Positions 13,001 to 25,059 of a DNA stretch of 64,000 nucleotides are shown one piece after another (within the stretch, counting starts at the first letter, position 1; each line of letters opens with the position of its first letter). The stretch is from NCBI GenBank assembly GCA_951799445.1, contig OX637288.1, forward strand, positions 26,205,288 to 26,269,287. Reading direction: 5' to 3'. Origin of the DNA: Pseudisothecium myosuroides. Taxonomy: Eukaryota; Streptophyta; Bryopsida; Hypnales; Lembophyllaceae. Made by a program: the position numbers and the translations under genes. The notes under the pieces were generated by a model. The model was given only the letters and a program-made list of their open reading frames with translations. It searched no databases and was not told the DNA's origin.

Positions 13001-13674
13001 GCAGTCCGAAGTTCCAGCATTAGGGCCAAGCAAAAGAGTAGTGGAATCTTCCAAAGACAAAGAGAATGCAAGAAGGGAGTCCAAGTACGTGAGAAGCCTT
13101 TAGGAAAGAATTGCAGAGTTGGAGGCCGCAGAGAGGAGTAGAGGAGCGGGCACGAGCACCGAGGTGCACACTGGAATTGCTGTGAACGTGGTAGTGGAAG
13201 ATCGAGCATTGGAGAGGACAACAGTGTTGGGCCCCGCCGTAAGTGACATTGGTCAGCTATGTCCGCACGCATGTCAAAGTCTCAGCAGTGAACCTCTAGA
13301 AATTATTGTATTTTAGGAGATGGGAAGCTGTAGACTTCTATGTTTTCTTGCCTAACCACTTTTACGTGACTATGTTGGATGTGCAGGAAATAGGTAAGTT
13401 TGGAAGAATTTGAAGTTGTTTTTGGTGTGCCTGGTCATTAGTAGTTCCCGTAACTGCTCCTAGCTTATGTAAGTTGTCGTGGTCTCTAATTTTGCATGCG
13501 TAAGATAGGCAAACTAACTACTACCGACCGTGGGTGTGAATTGGAGTGTAGGACCTTGAAGATCCACATCCGACCATTCTTGAAGCAGAAAAAAGTATTC
13601 CTGCATCGACTTCAGGGAAGATGCAATTGAGGGGCGCCCGGAGGAAATGCCCTTGCTTGCAGGGTGATATGTAA
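10059..13674 (+). pseudogene. Ptta/En/Spm-like second CACTA gene, decayed
   Basis: Plus-strand exons coding a very acidic and basic low-complexity protein with one recognisable domain. An early exon ends at 10227 with donor gtaagt. Others lie near 10645-10826 and 10893-11020, then about 11230-11580, 11938-13238 and 13553-13674 (ending CPCLQGDM and TAA). The region 12420-12790 resembles the plant Ptta/En/Spm accessory-protein domain (VNSVGKLFGDGLTAWK, then AQYRCKLLKMIEGRARRPPH). A coiled-coil-like tail follows (ERIAELEAAERSR). Four in-frame TAG codons interrupt it at 11491, 12036, 12990 and 13101. In En/Spm the corresponding product binds the subterminal repeats; that role is inferred here from position and partial resemblance. 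The start codon is not identified. Confidence 0.7.
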
Positions 13675-14574
13675 GTGTTGTACTGTGATGCTCTTGAAGA
13701 ATGCAGGAAGAGACGAACCTCCTTGGTGAACTTGGAGAGAGCATCCAATTTTATCGAATGCCATGACTGTGAACTATACATATCTCCATTTGTAACTAGA
13801 CTTTTGCATAGGAATTTTGAATTACAAAATGTGCACTTTTTTTCTTACAAAACCACAACTGACATGATTATTGGTCTTTTTTCTGGGTTACCTAGTGCAG
13901 CATGTCGACTACCTATATGGAAGAGAACAATATTGGTGCTTGAACTTCATGCTGCCAAAGTCTATGCAGCAGCACTTGGTAATGTTTTGAGGGAGGTGTG
14001 ATTTCTAGGAGGGGCCGTTGCTGAAATGTGGAGGACGTCGATGAAGCGCAGAATGGCCTAGCTAGAGACCCAGGAATTTGTGGGTGCAATAGATAGAAGA
14101 AAATACGGAAAATATTAGCATTTTCATGAAAAATAGTGGCTTGCAATGTAGTGGAGCAGTGCAATATGCCCCACTCAGCAGGAGGGGTCTTGTATTCAGT
14201 AACCACCACTGTAATTGTGGCCACACTAGAAAGATGGTACGTACTCTACGTTTGAAAAGTAATAAAGGTGTTTTTGGTTTCCAATTTCTTCCTGGAACGG
14301 AACGGAATATTTTGCACAGAACTGTATACAAGGGACATGAATAAAGTGATTCTCACGTTACAGCTTTTGCCCACATTGTAGTGGATGAGCAATAATCACA
14401 GTCAGTGTTTCAGTCCACAAATACCACGATTGAATGTTATTTTCACAAATTGTCGACTGGAAATAATGGATCGTGGATGACTTTTGGACGTTAATTCCTT
14501 TGTTCATTTTTCATCTATTTGAGTGTGACGTGAGGAGTTTCGGAACGCATTTGACAGACTGACTCACTGATAAG

Positions 14575-14619
14575 AAAGAATCTGTCAGGAAAGAATCTGT
14601 CAGGAAAGAATCTGTCAGG
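14575..14619. repeat. Three perfect 15-bp tandem repeats
   Basis: AAAGAATCTGTCAGG is repeated three times without change, inside the right part of the CACTA element. Perfect identity suggests recent slippage. Confidence 0.9.
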
Positions 14620-14953
14620 TGTACTTTAATCCATTTCCTATAGTGGATGGAATTTAATACTTTGTCATTGGGAGACGAGAAGTTGTCATTTATTCTACCC
14701 TTGTCCAAGTAATATTTTTGTTGATCCATGCCAATAATGCCATGTTGTACAAAACCAGGCAATCATTGTTTTCTGCGAGCAATAATGAAGCTATTGCCAC
14801 GTTGTAAAGACAGCATGGCCTATCCATCGAGACCCTGTCCTACGTGGCACAAATCAACTTTCATGTGTTGATCCATGTCCGAATCAAGCTGACCTAACCA
14901 ACTGAAATAATCAACATATATGAAGACAGATTTATGTTGAACCGGACGCTGTT

Positions 14954-14966
14954 TTTTCTTGTAGTG
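14954..14966 (-). repeat. CACTA right terminal inverted repeat
   Basis: TTTTCTTGTAGTG, the exact inverse of the left end, followed by the CCT target duplication (14967-14969). Subterminal motifs precede it: gtgttgatccatgtcc at about 14865, atcaacatat at about 14909 and atgttgaaccgg at about 14934. Confidence 0.95.
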
Positions 14967-14969
14967 CCT

Positions 14970-15930
14970 TTTCAAGGTGGATCTGCCCTTTTTGAGGTGG
15001 GCAAGAATTACATTGGTTGGTTGATTTTTTTTAACCATGCCTAAGCCGACTAAAAAAAATGAGCTGTAAACTACGCTACACCACTTAACTTTGAAAAATT
15101 CCACAAGGTGAAATTTTACTGCTTCTGTAATAAAGGCACTGACTTATTGCAAAAATAAAACATAAAAAAAATGAATTTTTTATTAATTCAAGAAGTGATT
15201 GTCGAACCACTTTTTTCAACTTTGATTAATTACTTGGCATGAAATGCTGACCCTATCGCCAAGTACGGTATCTTTACTCTTCCCAACAACATTCATTAAG
15301 ATAACTACACCTAAAATTGCATAAATAAACAATTTAGCATGGTTTCCATTATTATATTACATTTTTTAATGGTAGTCAAAATGAGATTCTAAATTTTCTT
15401 AAAATGCATTTTTTGGACAAAGGATAATTAAACTAAAAGGTTTCCACAGTGCTGAAATAGGTGTTTCTAAAACCAACTGTAGACTCTCATGAATAATTGG
15501 GAGTAATTTTAGGCAAGAATCTGTAGTGGTCGGTTTTGTGGTGGAAATTTAAGAAGTGCCCGTTCCCAGTGTAACTGTCACATTACTGAGCGCCACGTCA
15601 CCTCACAACCCCGCCGAAACGGTACTGAGCTCCATTCCCGCGCTCCACTTCTCCCGCCATTTTCAAATCCAAACCCGAAGCTTCCCTCCGTCGCAATTGT
15701 ATCGCAAAATGTATCATTCCCCGATTCGAATACTCATCAAACACGCAGATCAATTAGGGTTTCAAGCATTCAATTCAGCTCCGAGTGAACCCATCACTCA
15801 CAATTTCATTCGAGATCGTGCGTCGACTCTTCAATCTGGAGCTCACCGCTGTTTTTGAGCTTCGATTTTGTAGATTTTGTAGTGAATGGGGGAGCTTGTG
15901 ATCTTCCGCCTTGAATTGTGATCGTTCACC
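14970..15930. other. Intergenic DNA and RecQ 5' leader
   Basis: 14970-15540 is AT-rich with no supported gene. From about 15550 the composition becomes richer in C and this part probably contains the promoter and 5' untranslated leader of the RecQ gene. The last 160 bases (from about 15770) also occur in the duplicated copy at 28855 onward. Confidence 0.5.
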
Positions 15931-18900
15931 ATGGAAGCAGACAGACTGGTGGGCGGTGAAGGATTGGGAGCTGAGAAGGAGAATTTGAAAACGCAGCGGA
16001 AGCGAGTGCTTGACGTGCATCCAGAAATGTGTAAGAAGGTTAGAGTTGCGCAGGGAGTTCCGAATGGTCATAGAATCGGTGCAAGGAAACTCGTTCCTAG
16101 GTCGTGGAGCGAGTGCAATCTCGGTCCAGGGCAAGTATTCGGTGGTTTGCGGGACGAGGTCGCAGTGCCGAGAAGAGAGTCTGAGATTGCGGTCAAAGCG
16201 CAGCCGGAGGTCTTACGAACTGAGAGTGGAAATGTAAGTGGAAATCTGCAGAAGCTTGTAACTCTAAATCCTAAGCAGCAAGAGGTTGTATCCCGTAGTC
16301 CTTTGGGGTTTACGATCAAAGTGCAGCGACACGGTAGGGATAGCGACGTTGTTGAGAATGGCGAGTCGAATGCCGTGAGTGCAGGCTCCTTCGCTAGCGC
16401 AGGTCGGTTTAGCTTGCTGGGGAAGAGCAATAGAATTGAAACGAGCCTCAAATCTATCGAGGTAGACGATTTTCCCAGTTATCCTGTTCCGAAGGAAATT
16501 TCCCCTGTTTCGCAATCACGAGCTCCGTTGCGGAAGCGTGTTACCCAACCCAAGGGTGTGGGACAGGCAATCTCTGGCGAGAAGATAATCTGTGTAGAGA
16601 ATGCGAAAGTCAACGCGGAATTAGCAACTGGATTGAATTCTGTCCCCGAAAAAAAATCCCGTAGTAGCACTCCGAAGTCTATTGACGAGGGGATTGAAGC
16701 AATAGTGGCGCTCCCAGTGCGGCGATCTTCGAGGAACAAGCCAACATCTAGTGTTCTTGACGAAGATCCCAGTTACGCACCACCTCAGTTATCGGACGTC
16801 GAACTCCCGGAACCGACGATTAAGCGAACTGCGAGAGCGAAGGCTACTCGCAAATCCGAACCAGAGGAGACTCCCGTGCAATCGGAGTCACACGAGGAAG
16901 CGCAATTGCCACCCCTTGGCGATGTTGCTAACCCTAAACGAGCACCGGCGAAGCGGAAGGCGTCGTCATCAGTGGCAGAAAGCTCGTGGTCGCACCCCAA
17001 GGCTCTCATGAAGAAGAGGACTTCAGGTACTCGTACCTCAGTTGCCAATGCAAAGCGACCGACGCCGCTTCGAGCTGGCGAGAGGGACAACTTCGTGAAA
17101 TTGAACATCAATGGCAAAGGCGGCCGTCGCAAATTCATCAACGGGTCCCGAACGAAGCGGCCGAGTGTGTATGGTCGTCGGAAATCATTCAAAAGGTACA
17201 AGAAGACAACGCAGGAGGATGGCGAGGTTGATATGGCTATGGCGGAAGGTGACAGCAATGTGGACACAAGCGTTGGGCCCAGCAAGCGGAAATCAGCGAA
17301 GTGGAATCAAGCGGGCATGGATGCCGAACGTCCGAAGTCCACTTCGTTGTGGGTTGACGAAGGTTGGTATGACAAGAGTTTCATCACTGTGGAGAACACG
17401 AAGGACACTTCCCCGGTGGAGGACACTTCCCCTGTGCAGTCTACCTCTCCAGAGGAACTAAAGAATTTGAAGGAGACCGCTCTTGGTAACCCTTGCGAAG
17501 CGAATTTGTTGTCAGTGTTGGAGCCTGCGTTTGGGTATAAGACTTTTCGCAATGGCCAGTTGGTTGCTATTCAGCGTGTGCTGGCGATGGAGTCCACTTT
17601 GCTGGTGCTTCCCACTGGAGCAGGGAAGTCTCTCACGTACCAGGTTCGTGCTCTTCTCGCCTTGTCGGACCCTAAACCCTATAACCCTTCGGAGCTTCAT
17701 TATCTCATCTCTTGCGTTTAAGGGAGAGGATACTATGTAAGGTAAGCATTTTAATCTGCTTAGGAGAGTGGTTAATTGGGAGATCGATATAGAGCTGTGG
17801 AGAGATTGCTATGCGTACAAGACTGAGATCTATTTAGATCAAACATTTGTCGCTGTGAATGAATTTCTCAAGCGATTTCAAGGTGGAGGTCCTAGACCAC
17901 TACAAGTGCCAGTTGACAACCCGGTTTCTGTTGAAAGATCAGTGGCCATAGACATTAACCAAGTCAAGACTTGCTAATTGAAGGCCGACCGACTGTTTTA
18001 ATAGATGAGTTGCGGTTGGTAACGTGGGTCGGTATATGAGATGAGATGAAGTCTCTCGTGGTTTTAGTATCCTCTACCTCACTGTAAACACGTCTTGTGA
18101 TGTGCAGCTCCCAGCGTATGTTCTACCGGGACTCACTTTGGTGATCAGTCCATTGGTGGCGTTGATGGCGGACCAGCTGCAACACCTTCCTCCATTGTTG
18201 CCTGGAGGTCTTATCAATAGTTCTCAGGTATGGAGTTTTTCACTGTATGGCTTTAACCACTGAAGGATCAAGAATTTGAGTATTGTTTTGCTTTGAAATT
18301 GTTTTCTTGGTTTACCAAGCAATTGCGGAGATACTGATCAGATTTCCATCTGATTGCAGACCACTAGTGAGAGCACGGAAGTAATGAGTCGACTTCTTTC
18401 TGGTCAAATTAAGGTTCGTTTTATGGTTACTTTTCCGACCAGTTGCAGCACTTCCATTGTCATGATTCTTGGGATGCTGGTGTGAGTTTGAATCTCTTGC
18501 TTGCATTTACTGAAGTTTGTATTAGTTTCTCATCTATGTCACACAATGACATTGTATAGGAGAGTTTTGGGCTGTGCCTAATGTGAAGGACTGTCACAAC
18601 CTTTATCTGCGAATTTGTGCCAAGCATGAAGTTCACAAAAACCATTGAATACTCTGATTAGCATGTATTAACAATGTTCCCTTGTTTTCTTGCATTGAAG
18701 GTGCTATTCATATCGCCAGAGCGTTTGTTCAGTGAGAGTTTTCTGTCCGCTCTGGACACTCTCCCCGAAATCTCTCTGGCAGTGGTGGATGAGGCTCACT
18801 GCCTTTCAGAATGGTAAAATATTTGCCTTCTGAATGCATTTGTGTGCGCAGTTAGTGATTATGAGCCTCACTTTCCTCTGAAGTTGTGTTATCACTAGTC

Positions 18901-21900
18901 ATAGACTGACTTTCCTGCTTTTGTCCTTGACAATGTCTGCTTTCAATGTGAGCTGACCCTTGTTTCATCTCTCCAGGTCACACAACTTTCGACCTTCATA
19001 TTACAGGCTTGGCAACATATTGAAGCAGCGTTTGCGTGTCCCGTGCGTTCTAGCTTTGACGGCAACTGCTACCAAAGAGACAGAGTGTTCCATCATTCAA
19101 GCCCTCTCTATTCCTTCATCAGGAATTGTGCAAGCATCTGGTGTTCGTCAAAATCTTCATCTATCCGTCTCACGACCTTCACATAGGCAAGTTATATCAA
19201 AATCATTTTTCTGATGCAAATTATATAATAGTGCGAATCCTGAAGATTTCCGAAAGTGAATTGGCGTATCTGATGATCTGTTCTTCTTCACAGGCGGAAG
19301 GATCTACTCGCTCTGCTTCGATCTAGTCCATTTTCAGAAGTCAAAAGCATCATCATTTACTGCACATATCAGGTATTGAGAGAGGTTCGCATGCCCATGT
19401 ACGAGTTGAATTTCTTAATTTTCGATTCTTAGACGGGATCGTTCCTTTTGTCACTTAATGAGGTACCTGTTAATGCAGGCTGAAGCGGATGATATAAGCA
19501 GATATCTGGAGGAGAATAAGATTGCTGCTAAGGTTTGCCTGCTTTCCCAAGCATGTTGTCTTTGTGTCAAGAGTGAAATATAGCGTTCCCATGGTTAGCC
19601 AATTTTAGAATGCTACTGATGAAGGTATTTTTGTTGTTTTCTCGAATTTTCAATCATATGCTTACTTGTTACTGCAGAGCTATCATAGTGGTAGACCGTC
19701 CTCTGAACGAACTCGTGTTTACCAACTCTTCTGCAGTGACAAACTGCGTGTGGTAAGTTAGCTCTTCCTGAACCTTGAAAGGTTTATTTTCTTACCTTGG
19801 AAGCTGGATATTCTCGTTCTTGTGACTTTATTCTCGACATTATCGAGCAGGGATAAAAAGACTTGTATGTACTTCTATTAAGAACTTCCATCGAACTTCC
19901 GTTTTCTAAGGTCTGTCGTTCTGATGTGCAGGTTGTTGCCACAGTTGCCTTTGGAATGGGTTTGGATAAGAGTAACATTGGTTCGGTAATTTAACATTCT
20001 GAACTGACGCTGAAGCCTTTCTTATGCAACTGTGGTCTCCTTGATATTGTATTGTTGCAAAAGTTTGATCCTTGTTGTAGGATAGTTAGGTTGTAATTTA
20101 TTAGCTGGACGTTGAAGAGCAGCAGGTGATCATTAGGCATAAGCATTGTTGAAGGGGTTAATTATATGCTGCATTTCACCTAGAACTTCGAAACCGACTG
20201 AGTACTAGTCTTGAACTTCCCATTCCGCAGGTGATTCACTACAATATGCCTAGAAGTCTGGAGCATTATGTACAGGTAGCCTACTTCATCCCCGCACATG
20301 CAATTATCTTGCAAATAACGCTCTTTTCTTTATGGGAGATTTAAGTTTATGACGTTGGTTTACTATACAGGAAACTGGACGTGCAGGTCGTGATGGTAAA
20401 CCTGCCTTCTGCCACCTTTTTCTGGACGATACAGACTATTTGAAACTCCGAAGTCTTGCACACAGGTACGGCACCTAGCTGTCATGTTCTTTTTGTATAT
20501 CATTTAGGATATTTCTTGTCTTAAATATTTAAGAAATAATTCCGTAATCTAAATACGACTGGTGTACGTATGCCGGATTGGTTAGATGAGGCATGATCAA
20601 TCTCAATGGCTACGGTAGTCTTGCCGTTACTCGTCATTTTCGAACCTTTACTTCAGCTGACATTTCGGCTATTCTGCAGTGACGGTGCGGACACCTTTGC
20701 TGTGAACAAGTTTCTTTGTCGAGTGTTTCAGAGTCCACCAGATGCATCAAAGTCTATGACCTCAATCAACGTTGAACAAACAGCTAATGAATTGGATCTC
20801 AAAGAAGAGGTAAAGATATAGCTTCAAACACGCTGTCCCAACTTTAGAGCGAGTTAATCTTTCCTGAAGCAGTAATCTTCGCTCGATCGCATCTAAAATC
20901 TTGGATTTGCAGGTCATGGCCACAATTTTGTCGTTCATGGAAGTCGGAAGCGTGCAGTACGTGCACGTGCATTCCAAGCTCAAAGCAACATGCAACTTGA
21001 CGTTCTACAAAGTGAGTGTGTCTGTTTGTTTGGTCTTTAACTCTTTCAGATTTATTCAATAATTCAATCTGTATTCTTAAGGTAGACCTATGCTGAACTG
21101 GAGGGTCTCTTGTCTCAGACCTCTGCTGCTCTTCTTTCAAAACATAGTGCTCTGGTGGCGACAATCGTCCAAAGGTAACTTTCTCCTTACATCGATTTCA
21201 CCCAGTTTATTGAGTTCTGAAGTTATTTCGTGCGCATTTGATTGTTCTCGGTCGAGACCATGTTATTTCTGTCTTTCTTGTGTGCTGTATAATATGGGCC
21301 TGCAGTTCTTTGTACTTTATCGGTTGTCTTCTGCATCTGGGATTTCAGGCCATTGTTGATTTCGAAAGTTGAACCAGTTTAGTTTGTCACAACTGTCTCA
21401 TAACTACATATTTTTCTGCTTTCTCAAGCAGATGTCAGCCCAAGCATGGACAGTACACCTTTCAGGTTCCTGTTATTGCAAATGAGGCTGGTCTTTCATT
21501 GTTAAAGGTTCAGCAAGAGCTTCAAAGATTACAGGTATAGTGAGTCTTACTCTTTGTAGTTTCACCATTCTAGATTGCTTTCCTTCAGCATTTTATTAGC
21601 TAATATGCGAATATGTACATGCCTACGGTAACTTGCTTTACTGGAGTCATATTTCTAAGTGATATAGACTAATGAGTTAAGGTCTGTGTCTGCAATATTC
21701 TGAATGAACAGAGCGCAGGAGAGATTTCCTACGAGCTTCAGGATCTTGCATTCTGTTTCTCAGTTATGGAAGTTCCAGATGACATATGTGCATTGACTTC
21801 TTCAATTGCTGCACGATTGTCAGAAGTGGAAAAATGCAAGGTGGGTGTGATAGTTTCCATACCAGAAATTTGTGTGACCATTACCATACCCAGACAAGGG

Positions 21901-23032
21901 TGATTGCATACGGGTTTTTTTGGTCATATGCATATACTTTCAGTTTATTGAAACATGTGCACTGTTATTCTGCTCTATCGAGTAGAAATTAGAATCACTT
22001 TAGAGTCGGTGCAGCAATATTAAGCCTTCTCATCCCCAGTGGGTGTACCTTCTGTCAGGTGGCCAAGCTTGATGCAATGTATATTGCAGCAGCAGCTGCC
22101 GCGTCTCATCGCGGCGAAGAGACGAGCAGTAATTCTGAATGCACTGGCCAACAACTATCTCTGCAAAGAAGTATAGGTACATACTTCAACAGATGTGAAG
22201 ATAACCCGACTACCCAAGCTGCACCTAGCATTGTGGAGTCCACAAGGTAGAGTCCCTATTTCAGGTCCCTCTGTACCTTGGTACCTTATTTCACAATTAT
22301 CTTCTCTGACTTGCAGCACATTCATAGGATTATGAAACTCTGTACAACTCTTCCAAAGCACTAATCGTCCGGGTGTTATGGTTTTGCAGCTCTTTCTTGA
22401 GGGCAGATATCAAGGTATGGTTACTACTGAATCTTTCACCAAAGCGGTTCTGATTTTTGGAGATTTGTGGCTGTAGTATCAGAGATTCTTTTTGCTGTGT
22501 GCGTAATGTTCATGGAGTTCTAAAAAGTATATGAAGAACTGATTTTGATATGCTCCACTACTGAGCAGGTCTTTTTAAAATCCCACGAGAATGCGAATTT
22601 TACCGGCAGAGCGGTTGCCCGAATATTTCATGGTCTGTGGAGCCCTGCATATCCTTATGCATCATGGTTCAAGAATCACTTTTGGTATGTACCGCATCTC
22701 CTTTTAGAATTTGATGTTTGAAGGGTGAACAGGTATCCATTTGCAGGTTTTCATTTGTGATGAGTTGTTAGCTAAGATATATATCTCATTGTGTGGGAGA
22801 TTTCTCATGCATAGGACGTGGATGTGGCTATCGAAGTACCAGTAATAATAATGTTTGACTGCTTCTAATTGACTGCAAGTCCACACAATTGTTTAGAAAA
22901 ACAGTTGTTAAACATCTCTTTGGGCTTTTGAGCAGGGGTCGGTACTCAAAGACCGATTTTCATGCTGTACGAGACGCGGCAACAAGTCAGATACTTGAAC
23001 AGCGGGCCAGGAAGAGAGCTGACGATGCGTGA
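15931..23032 (+). CDS. RecQ DNA helicase, RECQL4 type
   Basis: A 3'-5' DNA helicase expected to act in nuclear replication and repair. Coding exons: 15931-17643, 18108-18227, 18360-18413, 18701-18813, 18977-19186, 19294-19372, 19479-19532, 19678-19752, 19932-19985, 20231-20275, 20371-20465, 20680-20809, 20913-21011, 21086-21174, 21432-21534, 21712-21840, 22059-22246, 22390-22414, 22569-22684 and 22936-23032. They sum to 3588 nt (1195 aa) with phases matching throughout. Walker A GAGKS is at residues 563-567, DEAH at 659-662 and GRAGRDG at 842-848. Features shared with RECQL4-type proteins are SHNFRP after the DEAH box, NLHLSVSR, LRVVVATVAFGMGLDKSNI and the DGADTFAVNKFL segment. The first 540 residues are basic and low-complexity, with no recognised domain. 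One intron starts with GC (19187). Within plants the likely orthologue group is RECQ5; that naming is less certain than the type. Confidence 0.93.
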
Positions 23033-24780
23033 AAATGTCTAAATGAGATCTGGAGTGCCAGATTCACTCATTATTTTGCAGTCTCAGCATATCACACTGG
23101 TGGTGTTTTGGAGTCGACCTCGTCATTCTCATGCACATATGGAGAAACGGGTAATTCTTGCTACTGTTGTAGCTTTAGTAAATCATTAATTTGGTATTGC
23201 AGGTAGAGGATTCACTGATGCTTTTTTGTTTGAATCAGCAAGTCATCGTAGTACATAATAGCAATTCTTTGCACTGTTATTGCACAGGCATCACTTGTTC
23301 ATACCGGCAATAGTGACAAAGAGAACGAGACTAGAAAGTCACCTTGTCAGAGAAGCAGACACAGCTCATTAGAATGCTTAAAAGTAGGCTCTTCTGTAGT
23401 GAATGCCGCTTGCCTTCAACTGTGTACAGACATGGAGGGGATGCATGACCAAGAGACAGAGTATTTATGGTGATATCGGCCATCAGTTGCAGTCCTGCAG
23501 CCTAGTTCTTCGAAAGGCCAGGTTTCTGTAAAGGATTTAATCTTAGCTCCGTACTCCCCCCTCACATGCCAGGGCCATACTGGCAGTCGAGGAGAGTGAA
23601 ATGTAGTTTTGCAAAATGAGGAGACGATGTATTGTTACAACACTGTTTGCAAGATCCTCTAGGATATCGTTGGCTTGGTTCTCTTGTTTGAACTTTGTTT
23701 GAACTACATCGCCTAATTGGCAATTGGAGAACCAAGAGCATCTATATAACAAGTGACTTCTTGTATTTTTCTTATTAAGAAAAGGGAAGTTGAGTACTTT
23801 CAATCAAAACTCTCTATCCCATTTCAGATTGACATTTCTTAGTCTCCACAAAACAATGTCTCCACATCACATACCTTGAATGGTGGAAAGGTTAGAAAGA
23901 AATAAGGTAGAAAAGTTTATGACCACCTAGAATTGCAATTTGGGTATTTTGTGCAATGTGCTTATGGTATTGTTGTATTTTTCAGAGAAAGGATTAGTTG
24001 AGTGGAATTGTATTATTTTGATAAGAATTTAAATTGATATGAATTTTCAAACACATTTGGTGTAAAATTTTAGAACCATTTTTAAAAGGTCATGACCATC
24101 TTAAAAAGGTTCTAGATCAATGACTTGCCACTCTAATCCTGTTTGATGAATCATATGAATGCACAAGTTAAACATTCTAAAAGCACCTCTTTTATTTCTT
24201 CTGTAATTCTTTTGATGAGTGGTATGAAAGCGCAAGTTTAACATTCTAAAGGCACCAACTACTAAAGCTACAACTTGTTTTAATAAGCATTTGTCACAAC
24301 TAAGCCACCTAAACCAACATTAAGTGAACCACATCTTTATGATCCTTAAACTATGCATAAATAAATATGAACAAAGTATTTTTCTTTACGCGTAGCACCC
24401 AATTGCTTGCCCAAAGAAAATGAGTTACAAACTCTATACAAATGTTTGTGGTTGATACAAAATGAGAAGGTCCAATAGATGTTGGGATTGGGTGACTAAC
24501 GGTTCTATTTTAACTCCAATCACTTCTAGAAATTGGCATAAATTGAAAGTTTGTTCACCTTAATTCCTACAAAAAGTCCTATGTAGGGCTTAGAAATTGA
24601 AACTAGGCTCCATGTTTTTTTTAGAAGATAGACTCTATTGGTTGCTGGTGGAGAGTTTATAATTAATCAAACATCATGTATTATGCAAACTTTGAGCCCC
24701 ATTTAGTTGATCTACAAGGCCATGTTTGGAACAACTCCATATGAACCAAGTCCATACCACATTCAATAATAGAATATTCT
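23033..24780. other. RecQ 3' untranslated region and intergenic DNA
   Basis: The first several hundred bases are probably 3' untranslated sequence. From about 23800 the DNA is AT-rich and no coding region is supported. Confidence 0.5.
24142..24262. repeat. Diverged tandem duplication of about 69 bp
   Basis: tttgatga...tatgaa.gc.caagtt..acattctaaa.gcacc starts at 24142 and again at 24211. The copies differ at several sites. Confidence 0.65.
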
Positions 24781-25046
24781 CATTTATCAACCGCCCTGAG
24801 GGGTCGACCGAAATGAAGGGGAGGCTTTGCCTCCTATGCTAGCCATGGGTCGCCTTCGGCCTCCACTTGTGCTGCGCTTAGGATGGACACCTCGCCCTTG
24901 TCTGTCTGGGTCTGTCAGTATTGTCCTGGTCTCCCATCCTGTCCCCTCCAGGCCACTTGTGGTTGGTGGCTTTTAATTTATCTTTTGCAATGAAATTCCA
25001 TTTCATTTGTGTCAAAAACAAACAAAAAACAAAAACAAAAACAAAC
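24781..25046 (+). mobile_element. SINE-like or 5'-truncated LINE retroposon
   Basis: A 266-bp insert flanked by a perfect 13-bp duplication, aatagaatattct (24768-24780 and 25047-25059). It is much richer in G and C than its AT-rich surroundings, ends with gcaatgaaattccatttcat, then ttgtgtc, and finishes in an A/C-rich (caaaa)n tail. The same 3' tail ends the fragment at 1474-1536, so this is a family. No tRNA-derived A and B boxes were recognised, so SINE versus LINE tail is open. Confidence 0.8.
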
Positions 25047-25059
25047 AATAGAATATTCT

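Larger units (their letters stand above)
1130..14966. mobile_element. CACTA (En/Spm-type) DNA transposon, full length with both ends
   Basis: A 13,837-bp element. The left end reads CACTACAAGAAAA (1130-1142) and the right end is its exact complement TTTTCTTGTAGTG (14954-14966). The three flanking bases are CCT on both sides (1127-1129 and 14967-14969), the 3-bp target duplication expected for this superfamily. Subterminal copies of an atgttgat-type motif occur in both orientations near each end (about 1152-1219 and 14851-14945). Inside are a minus-strand TNP2-like transposase and a plus-strand Ptta/En/Spm-like gene, transcribed away from a central spacer. Both genes carry premature stops, so the copy is probably not autonomous. 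A short retroposon has landed inside it (1474-1536), so the insertion is not brand new. Confidence 0.95.

Noticed and set aside
17670..17690. Telomere-like ccctaaaccctataaccc
   Set aside because: Only two to three degenerate units inside an intron; far too short for a telomere remnant.
17644..17721. The long RecQ first exon seems to end at a stop at 17721, suggesting a truncated 596-aa protein
   Set aside because: The sequence after 17643 starts with a GT donor, and joining to 18108 restores the conserved LTYQ-LPAY helicase sequence; the stop lies in the intron.
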